Of a stretch of DNA of 64,000 nucleotides, positions 1 through 7,721 are shown one piece after another. Every line of letters starts with the position of its first letter. Position 1 is the stretch's first letter. The notes under the pieces are model-generated. The model did no database searches. It was not told the origin of the DNA and was given only the letters and a program-made list of their open reading frames with translations. This stretch comes from Polyangiaceae bacterium (GTDB lineage Bacteria > Myxococcota_A > Polyangia > Polyangiales > Polyangiaceae). Made by a program: the position numbers and the translations under genes. The stretch covers positions 1,860,001-1,924,000 of the forward strand of contig JADJRH010000001.1 of the NCBI GenBank assembly GCA_016712345.1, in the 5' to 3' direction.

Positions 1-129
1 AGGCTGTATCCTATCGGGGTGTTTGGGGGGTAAGTCAAGTGCTTTATTTGCGTTTGGGGCGGTTTTTTGGGGGGTTGCGCGTGATGAATGAAGCGGTGAA
101 GGTGTTGTTGCGTTTGCGCAAACGCAGGG

Positions 130-850
130 GCTCGTCGGGGGTGGACTGCTCGCCCTGCGGCGGGATGGCTCAAGCCGACGCGGGGCTCGTCGGGAACGGG
201 TGTCAGGTCGCGCTGCGGCGGCGCGGTTCAAGCCGATGCGTGACGCGCCACCTTGGGGCTCAGCCTTATGCGGTCCGACCCGGCGCGTGGTGGGTATCTG
301 TCAGGTTTGTATCTGTACTGGATGATCTGATAGGTAGATCCGTCGGACCGCGGCTTCGCCTTCCTTGCACCGGCGTCTGGGGGCGCTCGGGCGTCGGGTG
401 GGTGAACTGCTTGCCCTACGGCCGTTCGGCTCAAGCCGACGCGCGACGCGCCGGTTGGGGCTCAGCCTTATGCGGTCCGACCCGGTACGCGGTGGGTGTC
501 TGTCAGGTTTGTTTTCTGTACCGGGTGACTTGACGGGTAGATCCGTCGGACCGCGGCTTCGCCTTTCCTTGCACCGGCGTCTGGGGGCGCTCGGGCGTCG
601 GGTGGGTGAACTGCTTGCCCTACGGCGGTTCGGCTCAAGCCGACGCGCGACGCGCCGGTTGGGGCTCAGCCTTATGCGGTCCGACCCGGTACGCGGTGGG
701 TGTCTGTCAGGTTTGTTTTCTGTACCGGGTGACTTGACGGGTAGATCCGTCGGACCGCGGCTTCGCCTTTCCTTGCACCGGCGTCTGGGGGCGCTGCGCG
801 TCGTTTCGCCGAAACGCCTCGTGCGAGCAGTCACCCACCCTCCTATCGTA
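130..850. repeat. Tandem array of a ~204-bp repeat unit
   Basis: Near-identical units start at about 338, 541 and 745 (spacing 203 and 204 bp), recognisable by ATCCGTCGGACCGCGGCTTC. A more diverged unit precedes them (about 130-337), and the last copy breaks off near 805 into a right-hand end carrying GTCGTTTCGCCGAAACGCC. A related right end recurs alone at 902-949. No convincing protein is encoded; long open frames exist on both strands only because the DNA is GC-rich and repeated. A single-unit relative lies at 1371-1625 inside a broken gene, so this looks like a dispersed short repeat that has expanded in tandem here. Confidence 0.85.
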
Positions 851-969
851 GTTGTTGGGTTTGTGAGCGATGGTTAGTTGTCTACTGGCTCGCGTGGTGG
901 GGTGTCGTTTCGCCGAAATGCCTCTGTGCGAGCCGTTACCCCTCCTCACCTTCCCATTTCATGGTTCGC

Positions 970-1010
970 AAAAAAAGCAGCGCCCCGCAGCAATGGATGT
1001 GCGGGGCGCC
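970..1010 (-). terminator. Rho-independent terminator behind the rpn pseudogene
   Basis: The 10-bp arms GCGCCCCGCA (980-989) and TGCGGGGCGC (1000-1009) are a perfect inverted repeat with a 10-nt loop. On the minus strand it is followed by TGC and a run of seven T (A-run at 970-976 on the plus strand). It lies 24 bp beyond the stop of the rpn remnant, as expected for its terminator. Confidence 0.8.
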
Positions 1011-1033
1011 GTTTTCAGATGTGTACGCTTGCT

Positions 1034-2135
1034 CTACTCAGTGAACACTTCGTCAAGCGTTGTGGCGAATAGGATGCGATGGAGCCAAATGGTCACTTCG
1101 GCCGGTGTGGCTGCGTCCACTCGGGTTTGTACCTGGTCTGCGGCATTTCCGAACTTGCGCCGAAGCAGCTGATGCAGCGTGGCACGTTGACCCTGGGCAA
1201 GACCTTTTTCCAAGCCTTGCTCCAGGCCTTTTTTCACGCCCTGAGCGAGCCCTTTTTCTATGCCCTGAGCGAGCCCTTGCTCGAGGCCTTTTTTGACGCC
1301 CTTTTCAATGAGTTGTTCTTGGATGGTCGCCATAGTCTGATTCTCCTCCACGTCAAGCGATTTGGCAAGAGACTCGTCGGGATGGTGGCAGTTCGCAGGC
1401 AGCGGCGGAGTCGGCCCAAGCCGACACGCAACGCGCCATTTGGGGCTCGGCCTTATACGGTCCGACTGGGTAGGTGGTGGGTGTCTGTCAGGTTGAGATC
1501 GCAATGGAAGACTTGAACCAGTAAGTAGGTCGGACCGCGGCCTCGCCTTCCTTGCCCAGACGTCTGGAGGCGCCGCGTGTCGTTGGGCCATCCCGCCGCG
1601 CTGCGAGCCGCCACCTCCCTCCTCGCCCGTCATTTTGGTATGGGTAGGTAGATAAGCTGCGGGAGCGCAACCCTTCATCTGTCTCGTGATACAAGTCGTC
1701 GAGGAGCACCCGAAAACGAGGCACGTAGTCTATGATTGCCGGCTTCAATTCGGCGGGAATGTCCAGCAGGTCTTCAAATGACAAAGGGCATGTCCACGGT
1801 CTGCGGCCATGGGCCAGCACAATGGGAATGACAATGGGTAGGTGGGTAGCGTCGGGGTGATCTACCAACCAGTTATCCAAGAATCGAACGACGTACTTGA
1901 GTTCGCGGAATATCAAAAATCGGTCAGGGGAAGACTGGTGCTCCCAGAGCACGTAGATGAAACCCTCCTTTCCTTGAAACTTTACCGAGTATAACAAATC
2001 TGAATAATTGGCCTGAAGCGCTTCATCCACAAACGCGCCGGGCACCAATGTTAAAGTAGACCAGTCAACATGGGTAGACACCTCCTTGGGTAGCAACAAT
2101 TCAAGCTCACCTCGCGCGTGCTCGGGGTGACTAAA
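1034..2135 (-). pseudogene. Rpn-family recombination-promoting nuclease/putative transposase, disrupted
   Basis: The first half reads FSHPEHARGELELLLPKEV, then LVPGAFVDEAL, LLYSVKFQGKEGF and YVLWEHQSSPD, the core of the Rpn/PD-(D/E)XK nuclease family. The second half, in another frame, has the family's charged EKGLAQG-type repeats and the C-terminal LLRRKFGNAADQVQ...TTLDEVF segment. Between them (about 1371-1625) sits a copy of the dispersed repeat found in the 130-850 array, and the family's middle region is partly missing. The 5' end is also lost: the stop codon of the upstream membrane-protein gene (2136-2138) lies directly before FSHPEHA. Family members of about 300 residues are thought to promote RecA-independent recombination; this copy should be inactive. 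Confidence 0.85.
1371..1625. repeat. Single copy of the 204-bp-family repeat inside rpn
   Basis: Shares CGGTCCGAC, GTGGGTGTCTGTCAGGTT, GGTCGGACCGCGGC and TCGCCTTCCTTGC, in the same order and orientation, with the array at 130-850. Its left end (CTCGTCGGG) matches position 130 of the array and its right end (CCACCTCCCTCCTCG) resembles 830-845 and 940-949. About 250 bp appears to be the complete element. The host coding frame is disturbed on both sides, so the copy arrived by insertion or replacement. Confidence 0.75.
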
Positions 2136-2699
2136 TTAGGTGGCAGCGACGCGGCGCGCACAGGCTCCAATCGCGACACCGGCAGCCACCGATGCTGTTC
2201 CCCAAATTGTGTCTTCCCACTTGACTTTATAAACGGCGGTGATTGCGAGACCGAGTGCGGCGGACATAAAGAGGGTTGGAGAGCGGTGAATGGTTGGACG
2301 GGTAGATTGAGGGGTCTGTTTGTGGGCCTGGGGCGGTGAGTTCGGTGAAAACGGTGGGCACTCAAAGGTTGCGACGGCAGCTAGAAACACTGCGTGTCCA
2401 CTTAGCGGGTGGAGTCCGGCCAGTCGGGTAATGGCAACAGTTGAGGTGGCGGCAAGAATGGCGAGCCGACCTACCCATGGGGCGTTGCGGCGGTGTCGGT
2501 CGTTCCAGAGAGTATAGAGCAATGCACCAAACGCTGGAAAGGCTGCTGCTTGGTAATGGGGAGGTACCCATTCGTTCACAAGGTCGCGTCCGACGCGCAC
2601 TTGCATGGGGGGGAAGGCGGAAAAACCGAACCACGCAGCTGCACCTGAACCCGCAGCGGCAAGAAACGTGGTTCGTTCGTTGGTGTGGAGGATTGTCAT
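2136..2699 (-). CDS. Small membrane protein with a PAP2-like SGHA segment, function unknown
   Basis: A 187-residue protein with several hydrophobic stretches. The segment GLHPLSGHAVFLAA faintly resembles the histidine motif of PAP2-like phosphatases, but the other PAP2 motifs are not evident, so I do not assign that function. Start ATG 2699 begins MTILHTNERTT; a GTG at 2768 in the same frame would add 23 residues with no membrane character. The last ~50 residues again look membrane-embedded. The stop abuts the truncated Rpn remnant. The middle (CPPFSPNSPPQAHKQTPQ) is a Pro/Gln-rich loop. Confidence 0.55.
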   Translation of the reverse strand: MTILHTNERTTFLAAAGSGAAAWFGFSAFPPMQVRVGRDLVNEWVPPHYQAAAFPAFGALLYTLWNDRHRRNAPWVGRLAILAATSTVAITRLAGLHPLSGHAVFLAAVATFECPPFSPNSPPQAHKQTPQSTRPTIHRSPTLFMSAALGLAITAVYKVKWEDTIWGTASVAAGVAIGACARRVAAT

Positions 2700-2975
2700 A
2701 AATGGGCGTCCAAACCGTTGCAACGGCCCTGAAACGCCCGGCGATGGATTTGTATTCTCGCGCAACACGCGGTGATACCGGAGATCGCGATCTGGAATGT
2801 AAACCGCTGCCGGAGTCGTGTGGCAATTCGCCGGCGTGCGGCTGCCTGCCTCAACCGCATGAGTCTACCTGTTCAGAGGTGCACGGCAACGGTGTGACCG
2901 GGCTGACAGTGACGGAATTCTATCAGTAGCCCGTTCACAAGCGCGAACGAACAGCCAGACTGGAATCGGGGGGCA

Positions 2976-4175
2976 CTATCCCAACGAGCCCACGAGCAAA
3001 GCGGCGGCGCGGTCAACGCCTGTATCGATTTCTTCATCGGTGAGGTAGGGCGCGGGCCCAAGGCGCAAGATCTGTCCACGGGCATCGGTGTACACATGTT
3101 GCTCCCGTAGACTGTGAACCACCTTTTCAGCCTGCGAAGTACGGACGCCAACGAACCCGCCGCGGCGGGCCGGGTCACGTTGGGAGACAATGCGATCTGC
3201 GAGGCCGGCGTTTTCAAGCCGTTCGATCATGCGGGTGGTTTGACGGGTAGAAATGGCTCGCAGGCGTTCTACTGTCAGGCCAAAATCTTCCCAATGTTGG
3301 AGCGCGGCTTCGGCTCTATAAAAACAGGAAGGGTCAAACGTGGCACCGGCAAAACGAGCACCACCTTCACCGTAACCTACCTGGAAGGTACGTGGCCCTT
3401 CAAGTGCGGCAAAGTCGGCAAACCAGCCTGTATCAACAGGGCGGAGGGTGCAGTTTTTGGGGATGCGGAGCCAACAAACGCCTTCACCAAACGAGGCATA
3501 TTTATACCCACCGGCGGTGGCAAATACCGAGTCTTTGGCGGGCCCCCAGTCAAGTGGAACCACGTTGAAGGCATGGTAGGCGTCTACCAGAGGCACGGCA
3601 CCAACGGCGTTTGCGCGTTCGATGATCTCCCCGAGGCGGGGCAACACATACGCGTCTTCAAACATGACGGCAGAAAAGGCGACAACGGCTGTTCCAGGGG
3701 TGATCGCTTGGAGGAGGCGGTCTACCAATCCATCCCGCGGTTGGCCGGGCACCCAGACAACGTTGTACCCTTCTTCTGCCAGGCGGGCAGTTTGGCGGTG
3801 CAGGGAGTGAAATTCACTGTCGGTGGTGACGATGCGGGGTTTGTCAGAGGCGCGGAAACAGGTGAGCAGTCGAAATACGAGTTCGTGCGTGCTTTTTCCA
3901 AACGCAATGGGATCGGTAGAATGAAACCCCATGCGGGTTAATACCTGTTCACCTACCTTACCAATAATGGGGAACACGCTGCCTCCCCATTTGTCGTCGA
4001 CCAAACGCGCCGCATCGTCAAAACAGCGGGTGAGCGCATCACGCGCCGCGTCGGGCCAAGCTTGGTGAGAATGGCCGGTAAGAAGAATACGACCCTGCGC
4101 TTCTGGCGCCGATAAAAAGCGGCTGTAAGCGTTTCGAAAAGTGGGTAGATCGAGTTGGTAGGTTACCACCGCCAT
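2976..4175 (-). CDS. Kynureninase-like PLP-dependent enzyme (aminotransferase class V fold)
   Basis: A 399-residue fold-type I PLP enzyme. VDAYHAFNVVPLDW carries the Asp expected to contact the pyridine nitrogen, and TAGGYKYASFGEG (about residue 225) has the Schiff-base Lys in a kynureninase-like setting. The N-terminus LLTGHSHQAWPD and FGKSTHEL are also typical of the KynU-like group. Kynureninase splits kynurenine to anthranilate and alanine; a related C-S or C-C lyase role is equally possible because no other kynurenine-pathway gene is nearby. Its 5' end overlaps the AbrB-like gene upstream by 13 bp, so the two are probably co-transcribed. Confidence 0.7.
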   Translation of the reverse strand: MAVVTYQLDLPTFRNAYSRFLSAPEAQGRILLTGHSHQAWPDAARDALTRCFDDAARLVDDKWGGSVFPIIGKVGEQVLTRMGFHSTDPIAFGKSTHELVFRLLTCFRASDKPRIVTTDSEFHSLHRQTARLAEEGYNVVWVPGQPRDGLVDRLLQAITPGTAVVAFSAVMFEDAYVLPRLGEIIERANAVGAVPLVDAYHAFNVVPLDWGPAKDSVFATAGGYKYASFGEGVCWLRIPKNCTLRPVDTGWFADFAALEGPRTFQVGYGEGGARFAGATFDPSCFYRAEAALQHWEDFGLTVERLRAISTRQTTRMIERLENAGLADRIVSQRDPARRGGFVGVRTSQAEKVVHSLREQHVYTDARGQILRLGPAPYLTDEEIDTGVDRAAALLVGSLG

Positions 4176-4411
4176 TCTGTGTCCTCAAATTGGGTGGGGG
4201 TGGAGGGATCGAGCAATTGATCACCATGTTGCTCGTGGAGCTTTTTCGCAGCTTCAGCCCAGCCGGCTCGCGGTTTTTGAGCGGGAGAAATCACGACGGA
4301 GGAGCCCTTTACCTCAATTTCAACCTCGTCGGTGAGCTGCGCTTGCTCTATGAAAGCTTTTGGCAGACGCACACCGCGCGAGTTTCCAATCCGAACGAGT
4401 TGGGCCTTCAT
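4163..4411 (-). CDS. AbrB/MazE-type DNA-binding antitoxin
   Basis: An 82-residue protein opening MKAQLVRIGNSRGVRLPKAF, the swapped-hairpin AbrB/SpoVT DNA-binding domain seen in MazE antitoxins, followed by EVEIEVKGSSVVISP. The C-terminal tail (GWAEAAKKLHEQHGD...EDTEWRW) resembles a toxin-binding peptide. No MazF/PemK toxin follows; the next gene, overlapping by 13 bp, is the kynureninase-like enzyme. It could be a relic antitoxin or an autoregulator of that operon. A start 12 codons further upstream is possible, but the family begins at the MKAQ methionine. Confidence 0.75.
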   Translation of the reverse strand: MKAQLVRIGNSRGVRLPKAFIEQAQLTDEVEIEVKGSSVVISPAQKPRAGWAEAAKKLHEQHGDQLLDPSTPTQFEDTEWRW

Positions 4412-4459
4412 GGTGGTTACTTTGTAATAACGTGGGTGACGAGTCAACGCAAATTCGCT

Positions 4460-5767
4460 CTACTTTGCGGTGGGCGCGGCGGAGGGAGCCGCGGTAGTGG
4501 CAGGGGATGCGGATCCGGCGCGGCGGGAGATGGTCACTGTCATTTTCATGTCGGCCTCGGTTTTCATTTTGGTGCCGAGTTGACCGGTGGCAAACACGTC
4601 AAGTCCAAGTTTGGAGTCTTGGGTGATCTTACCTTTTGTGGGGGCCATTTGGCGCAGATCGAAGACGAATTGCCCTGTGGAGGTGGTGGTAAACTTGGTG
4701 AGTTTGGTGGTGACGCCGAGTGGTGTGCCGGTGGGTAGTTTCACGTTGTCACCGGCGGCGAGTTGGCGGCTTTTCATGTCGATGGTGCAGGTATGTTCGC
4801 CGCGTTCTTTGAGGGTATACTCCACCAGTTGAACAACGCTTGCGCCGGCATGATCTTCACGGGACAAGACCTGCCACTTGGCGCCTGTACCGACCGATTC
4901 TGACGGGAAAACAGGGAGCAACATGCGAAATACGGCACCCATGCTGGTGACCAACATTTCGGACCCTTTGGGCGCAGTGAGGGGCATGTCCACTTTTACG
5001 TCGGACGTTTCACCCTTGGAGCTGATGCGTGAACGCATGGCATACCCGCGCAGGCCGCCAAGCTGTTTTGTGAGTTCACCCAACGTTTCTTTGTCGAGCC
5101 CATCCACAGGAGCGAGGTTGATATTTTTGAGAAGCATGGCGACAAGCGCCGAGGTTTCAGATGCGTCTTCGGTGGTCACATCCACATCGAGCGACTGGGG
5201 TGGACTGAGCACGGCGGGCGCTGTTTGACCCTCGGCGGCGATGGCCACTTTCTGACTCAAGTCCAAGCGGAGGCCCACCGTTTCCCCTTTTGTGGGTGCG
5301 TACGCAAGGGAGTTGAGTGGGTCTTTGCCCGCGTCGAGGAGTTTGATTTTGGGTTTGCTGCCCGAGGGTGCCAGTTTGTCTGCCTCGGCGACGGTCAGAA
5401 CGCCGGATTTGGGCGATGGGATCGCGAAGCCTTTTGATACGGGGCCGGCGGTGGGGGCCGCGGTGGAAGTGGAAGTGGCCGATGCAACAGGTTCACCGGA
5501 TGCCGAAGCGGATGGCGCCGGCGCGCTTGCCGAGGTTTCAGGTGTGGGGGCGGATGCGCCGGGGGCTCCGCTTGGTTCAGACGGAGCTGTGGTAGAAACG
5601 CTCGCTGTTGGGGCGGTGAGGGCCGCGGTGGCCGTTGTGGCGGAGTTGGACTTGTCAGGTCCGGCGGAAGTTCCGTCACCGCACGCCGCGAAAAGCAGGC
5701 CGGCTGCGAGGGTTGATACAAGGCCAAACGTGCGGCGAGGGGGGATGGTAGAATTAAATGCGATCAC
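4460..5767 (-). CDS. Ala/Thr/Ser/Pro-rich lipoprotein, function unknown
   Basis: A 435-residue protein. The signal peptide ends in the lipobox GLLFAAC, then a ~110-residue Ala/Ser/Thr/Pro linker leads to a globular C-terminal domain of about 280 residues (KIKLLDAGKDPLNSLAY onward). The GTG at 5767 is preferred because it gives a normal short n-region (VIAFNSTIPPRRTFG) before the hydrophobic core; longer frames add unlikely Pro-rich residues. The C-terminal domain looks like a beta-rich periplasmic domain of unknown function common in myxobacterial lipoproteins. It ends in another Ala/Thr/Pro tail. Confidence 0.7.
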   Translation of the reverse strand: MIAFNSTIPPRRTFGLVSTLAAGLLFAACGDGTSAGPDKSNSATTATAALTAPTASVSTTAPSEPSGAPGASAPTPETSASAPAPSASASGEPVASATSTSTAAPTAGPVSKGFAIPSPKSGVLTVAEADKLAPSGSKPKIKLLDAGKDPLNSLAYAPTKGETVGLRLDLSQKVAIAAEGQTAPAVLSPPQSLDVDVTTEDASETSALVAMLLKNINLAPVDGLDKETLGELTKQLGGLRGYAMRSRISSKGETSDVKVDMPLTAPKGSEMLVTSMGAVFRMLLPVFPSESVGTGAKWQVLSREDHAGASVVQLVEYTLKERGEHTCTIDMKSRQLAAGDNVKLPTGTPLGVTTKLTKFTTTSTGQFVFDLRQMAPTKGKITQDSKLGLDVFATGQLGTKMKTEADMKMTVTISRRAGSASPATTAAPSAAPTAK

Positions 5768-5843
5768 GGAGATACCCTTTTTGAAAGATCGACCTGACGT
5801 GAAGTGCCGGTGACATGGTGGGTAGAATTGTGGCGTACACAAA

Positions 5844-7601
5844 TCAGGAGGTGGACGGCTCGCCAACCTGTGCTCCCACGCTCACCCTACCTGTGCGGGC
5901 GCAACCGGCGGACAGGGTAACTGCACCGGTTCCGCGCACAAAGAAGTGTACACGTGCGCGAGTATGTTCGTTGGTTGTTCGAGCAAACACGGGGGATGAA
6001 AACATGGAGTCAGGTGACCAACCTGAGAGGTGTCCGAGAGTCTGGGTAGAATGTTCGTTGAGCAGGGTCAGGTTGGGGCCGAGTGCAATGTCGGCGCGTA
6101 CCGGGTCGTTCCACGGGAGCGTTTTGGCGGTGGCAAGAACGTTGGTGGGTAGAAAGCCGATGTTCTGAACGGTGGCGCTCACTTTGTGTATTCCGTCGCC
6201 CACCGATTCTACCTGAACGTTGCCAATGGTGAGGCGAGGGCTCAAGGCGGCCCATCGCAGGAAGGCGCGCGCCTGATTTTGGCAAACTTCGGCAAGGCGG
6301 TTGAGCGGCGGATTCCACACGCCGACGAGGGGGTCATACCCGCCGATTTCTACCCGCCCGAGCTGAGGATGGTCGTAGGGCTTGTAAGGTTGATTGAGGT
6401 TAGACGCGTTGTGGGCGCGATCCCATTCGACGATCTTGACCATGTCGGCGCGCGAGCGTTTCACATAGTTGCCCACAAATGGGCGGCGCACGTCAAAACC
6501 TACCTGTTTCCAAAAATCCCACAGTTCACATACCATGGCTACGGCACCGCGTTGTTCGTACGCAAACGTGGCAAGGTCGCCGCAGAGCGGTGTGTCAGGT
6601 TCGTAGGTAAACTCTTCGTACCCGCTGACAATGGGGTATCCGGTAATGGGGGTGGCAAACCGCTCAATTTGCTGGAAGACCCAGAGGTCTTCGGGGTTCA
6701 TTTTGCGGTCGAGTTTGTGGCCCGACGGGCGAATATAACAGCCGCCATAGGTATGGAGATTGAGCCAGGCAAAAATGTTGGGATGGTGAACTGCAAATTC
6801 TACAAGGGCGCGCGATTCAGGTTCGCTCAATGGGTAGAGTCCGGCGCCTTCTTGGCGAGGTTCGGGCGCCCACTGGAACGGGAAGTTTCGATTCAGGTCA
6901 ACAAGGTTGTCGGATAGAAAGTGGTAGGCGGGAATTGTCTGCCCATCCCAATTTTCAACATATCCTTCAGGATACACGCTGTAATAAGGTCCGGGGTCAT
7001 CAATTTCACGGGGAACCAACCAGTCGGGATGTCCTGGCAAGAGCGCAAATTGGCCGCCCGGATCCAATACCCGCATGATTCTGGCTCGACCGTCACCGTC
7101 AATGTCGGCTCCTCGCCAGTAGGGTGCTGTTTTGCCAATGGTCGTGTCGCGGGGGTTGGAACGGACGTACGACGAAATAGTTAACATGTGCTCCGCGCCG
7201 TCGGGACAGAGGCGCGGGACGATATAAAAGAGCACATCGTTGCGCAGGAGTTCACACAGATGGGCGGGCACGTCGTGCAGTGATTCTGCCCCCAGGGCAA
7301 GCGCAATGGCATCTTCGGCAATGGAGAGTGCGGCGCTGGAACCTGCCAGTTCAGAAGCGTGCATATTGCCGTCAACCCAGGCCGCGGGGCGAACGCGATC
7401 GGGGTCTTTTCCGACAGTAAGCATCCAAATGTCGCGACCCTCGTTGGTTTTTGCGAGGCTTGTGAGGCGCACGACTTCCGGAAACGCCTCCGCCCAGGCA
7501 GCCAGTTGGGCTTCGAGATCTGCGTACCGGAGATATTGCGAACGAAACCCTCGGGAGAGAGCTTCAAGACGCGCGCGCACCTGGGCGGCGATTTCGGACA
7601 T
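5844..7601 (-). CDS. M14-family zinc carboxypeptidase
   Basis: A 585-residue protein with the M14 pattern: zinc ligands in NMHASELAG (about residue 80) and NLHTYGGCYIRPSG (about 279), substrate-binding Arg in DLNRNFPFQW (about 235), and a catalytic Glu candidate in MVCELWDFW (about 357). The fold opens with YLRYADLEAQLAAWAEAFP and EGRDIWMLTVG, as in other M14 enzymes. The last ~120 residues (LTIGNVQVESVGDG onward) look like an added beta-sandwich. No signal peptide is seen at ATG 7601, so it may be cytoplasmic; longer frames upstream have no credible coding character. It is divergent from the kinase gene, 120 bp apart. Confidence 0.85.
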   Translation of the reverse strand: MSEIAAQVRARLEALSRGFRSQYLRYADLEAQLAAWAEAFPEVVRLTSLAKTNEGRDIWMLTVGKDPDRVRPAAWVDGNMHASELAGSSAALSIAEDAIALALGAESLHDVPAHLCELLRNDVLFYIVPRLCPDGAEHMLTISSYVRSNPRDTTIGKTAPYWRGADIDGDGRARIMRVLDPGGQFALLPGHPDWLVPREIDDPGPYYSVYPEGYVENWDGQTIPAYHFLSDNLVDLNRNFPFQWAPEPRQEGAGLYPLSEPESRALVEFAVHHPNIFAWLNLHTYGGCYIRPSGHKLDRKMNPEDLWVFQQIERFATPITGYPIVSGYEEFTYEPDTPLCGDLATFAYEQRGAVAMVCELWDFWKQVGFDVRRPFVGNYVKRSRADMVKIVEWDRAHNASNLNQPYKPYDHPQLGRVEIGGYDPLVGVWNPPLNRLAEVCQNQARAFLRWAALSPRLTIGNVQVESVGDGIHKVSATVQNIGFLPTNVLATAKTLPWNDPVRADIALGPNLTLLNEHSTQTLGHLSGWSPDSMFSSPVFARTTNEHTRARVHFFVRGTGAVTLSAGCARTGRVSVGAQVGEPSTS

Positions 7602-7721
7602 TTGTGCGACTTGCCTGAACACGCTCTGCGCTGCAAGGACAACGCAATCGGCGGCGCCCCAATCACGCAATGGTCGCGGGGTGGTGAGCCTACATTGCGA
7701 ACGGCAACCGAGGTGGGGTAG

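Noticed and set aside
39..533. 164-residue plus-strand open frame at the window start
   Set aside because: It runs through the repeat array and has no protein-like composition or start signal.
130..850. Possible CRISPR array or repeat-encoded protein
   Set aside because: The unit is ~204 bp with no spacer variation, and the long frames on both strands are Arg/Pro-rich noise.
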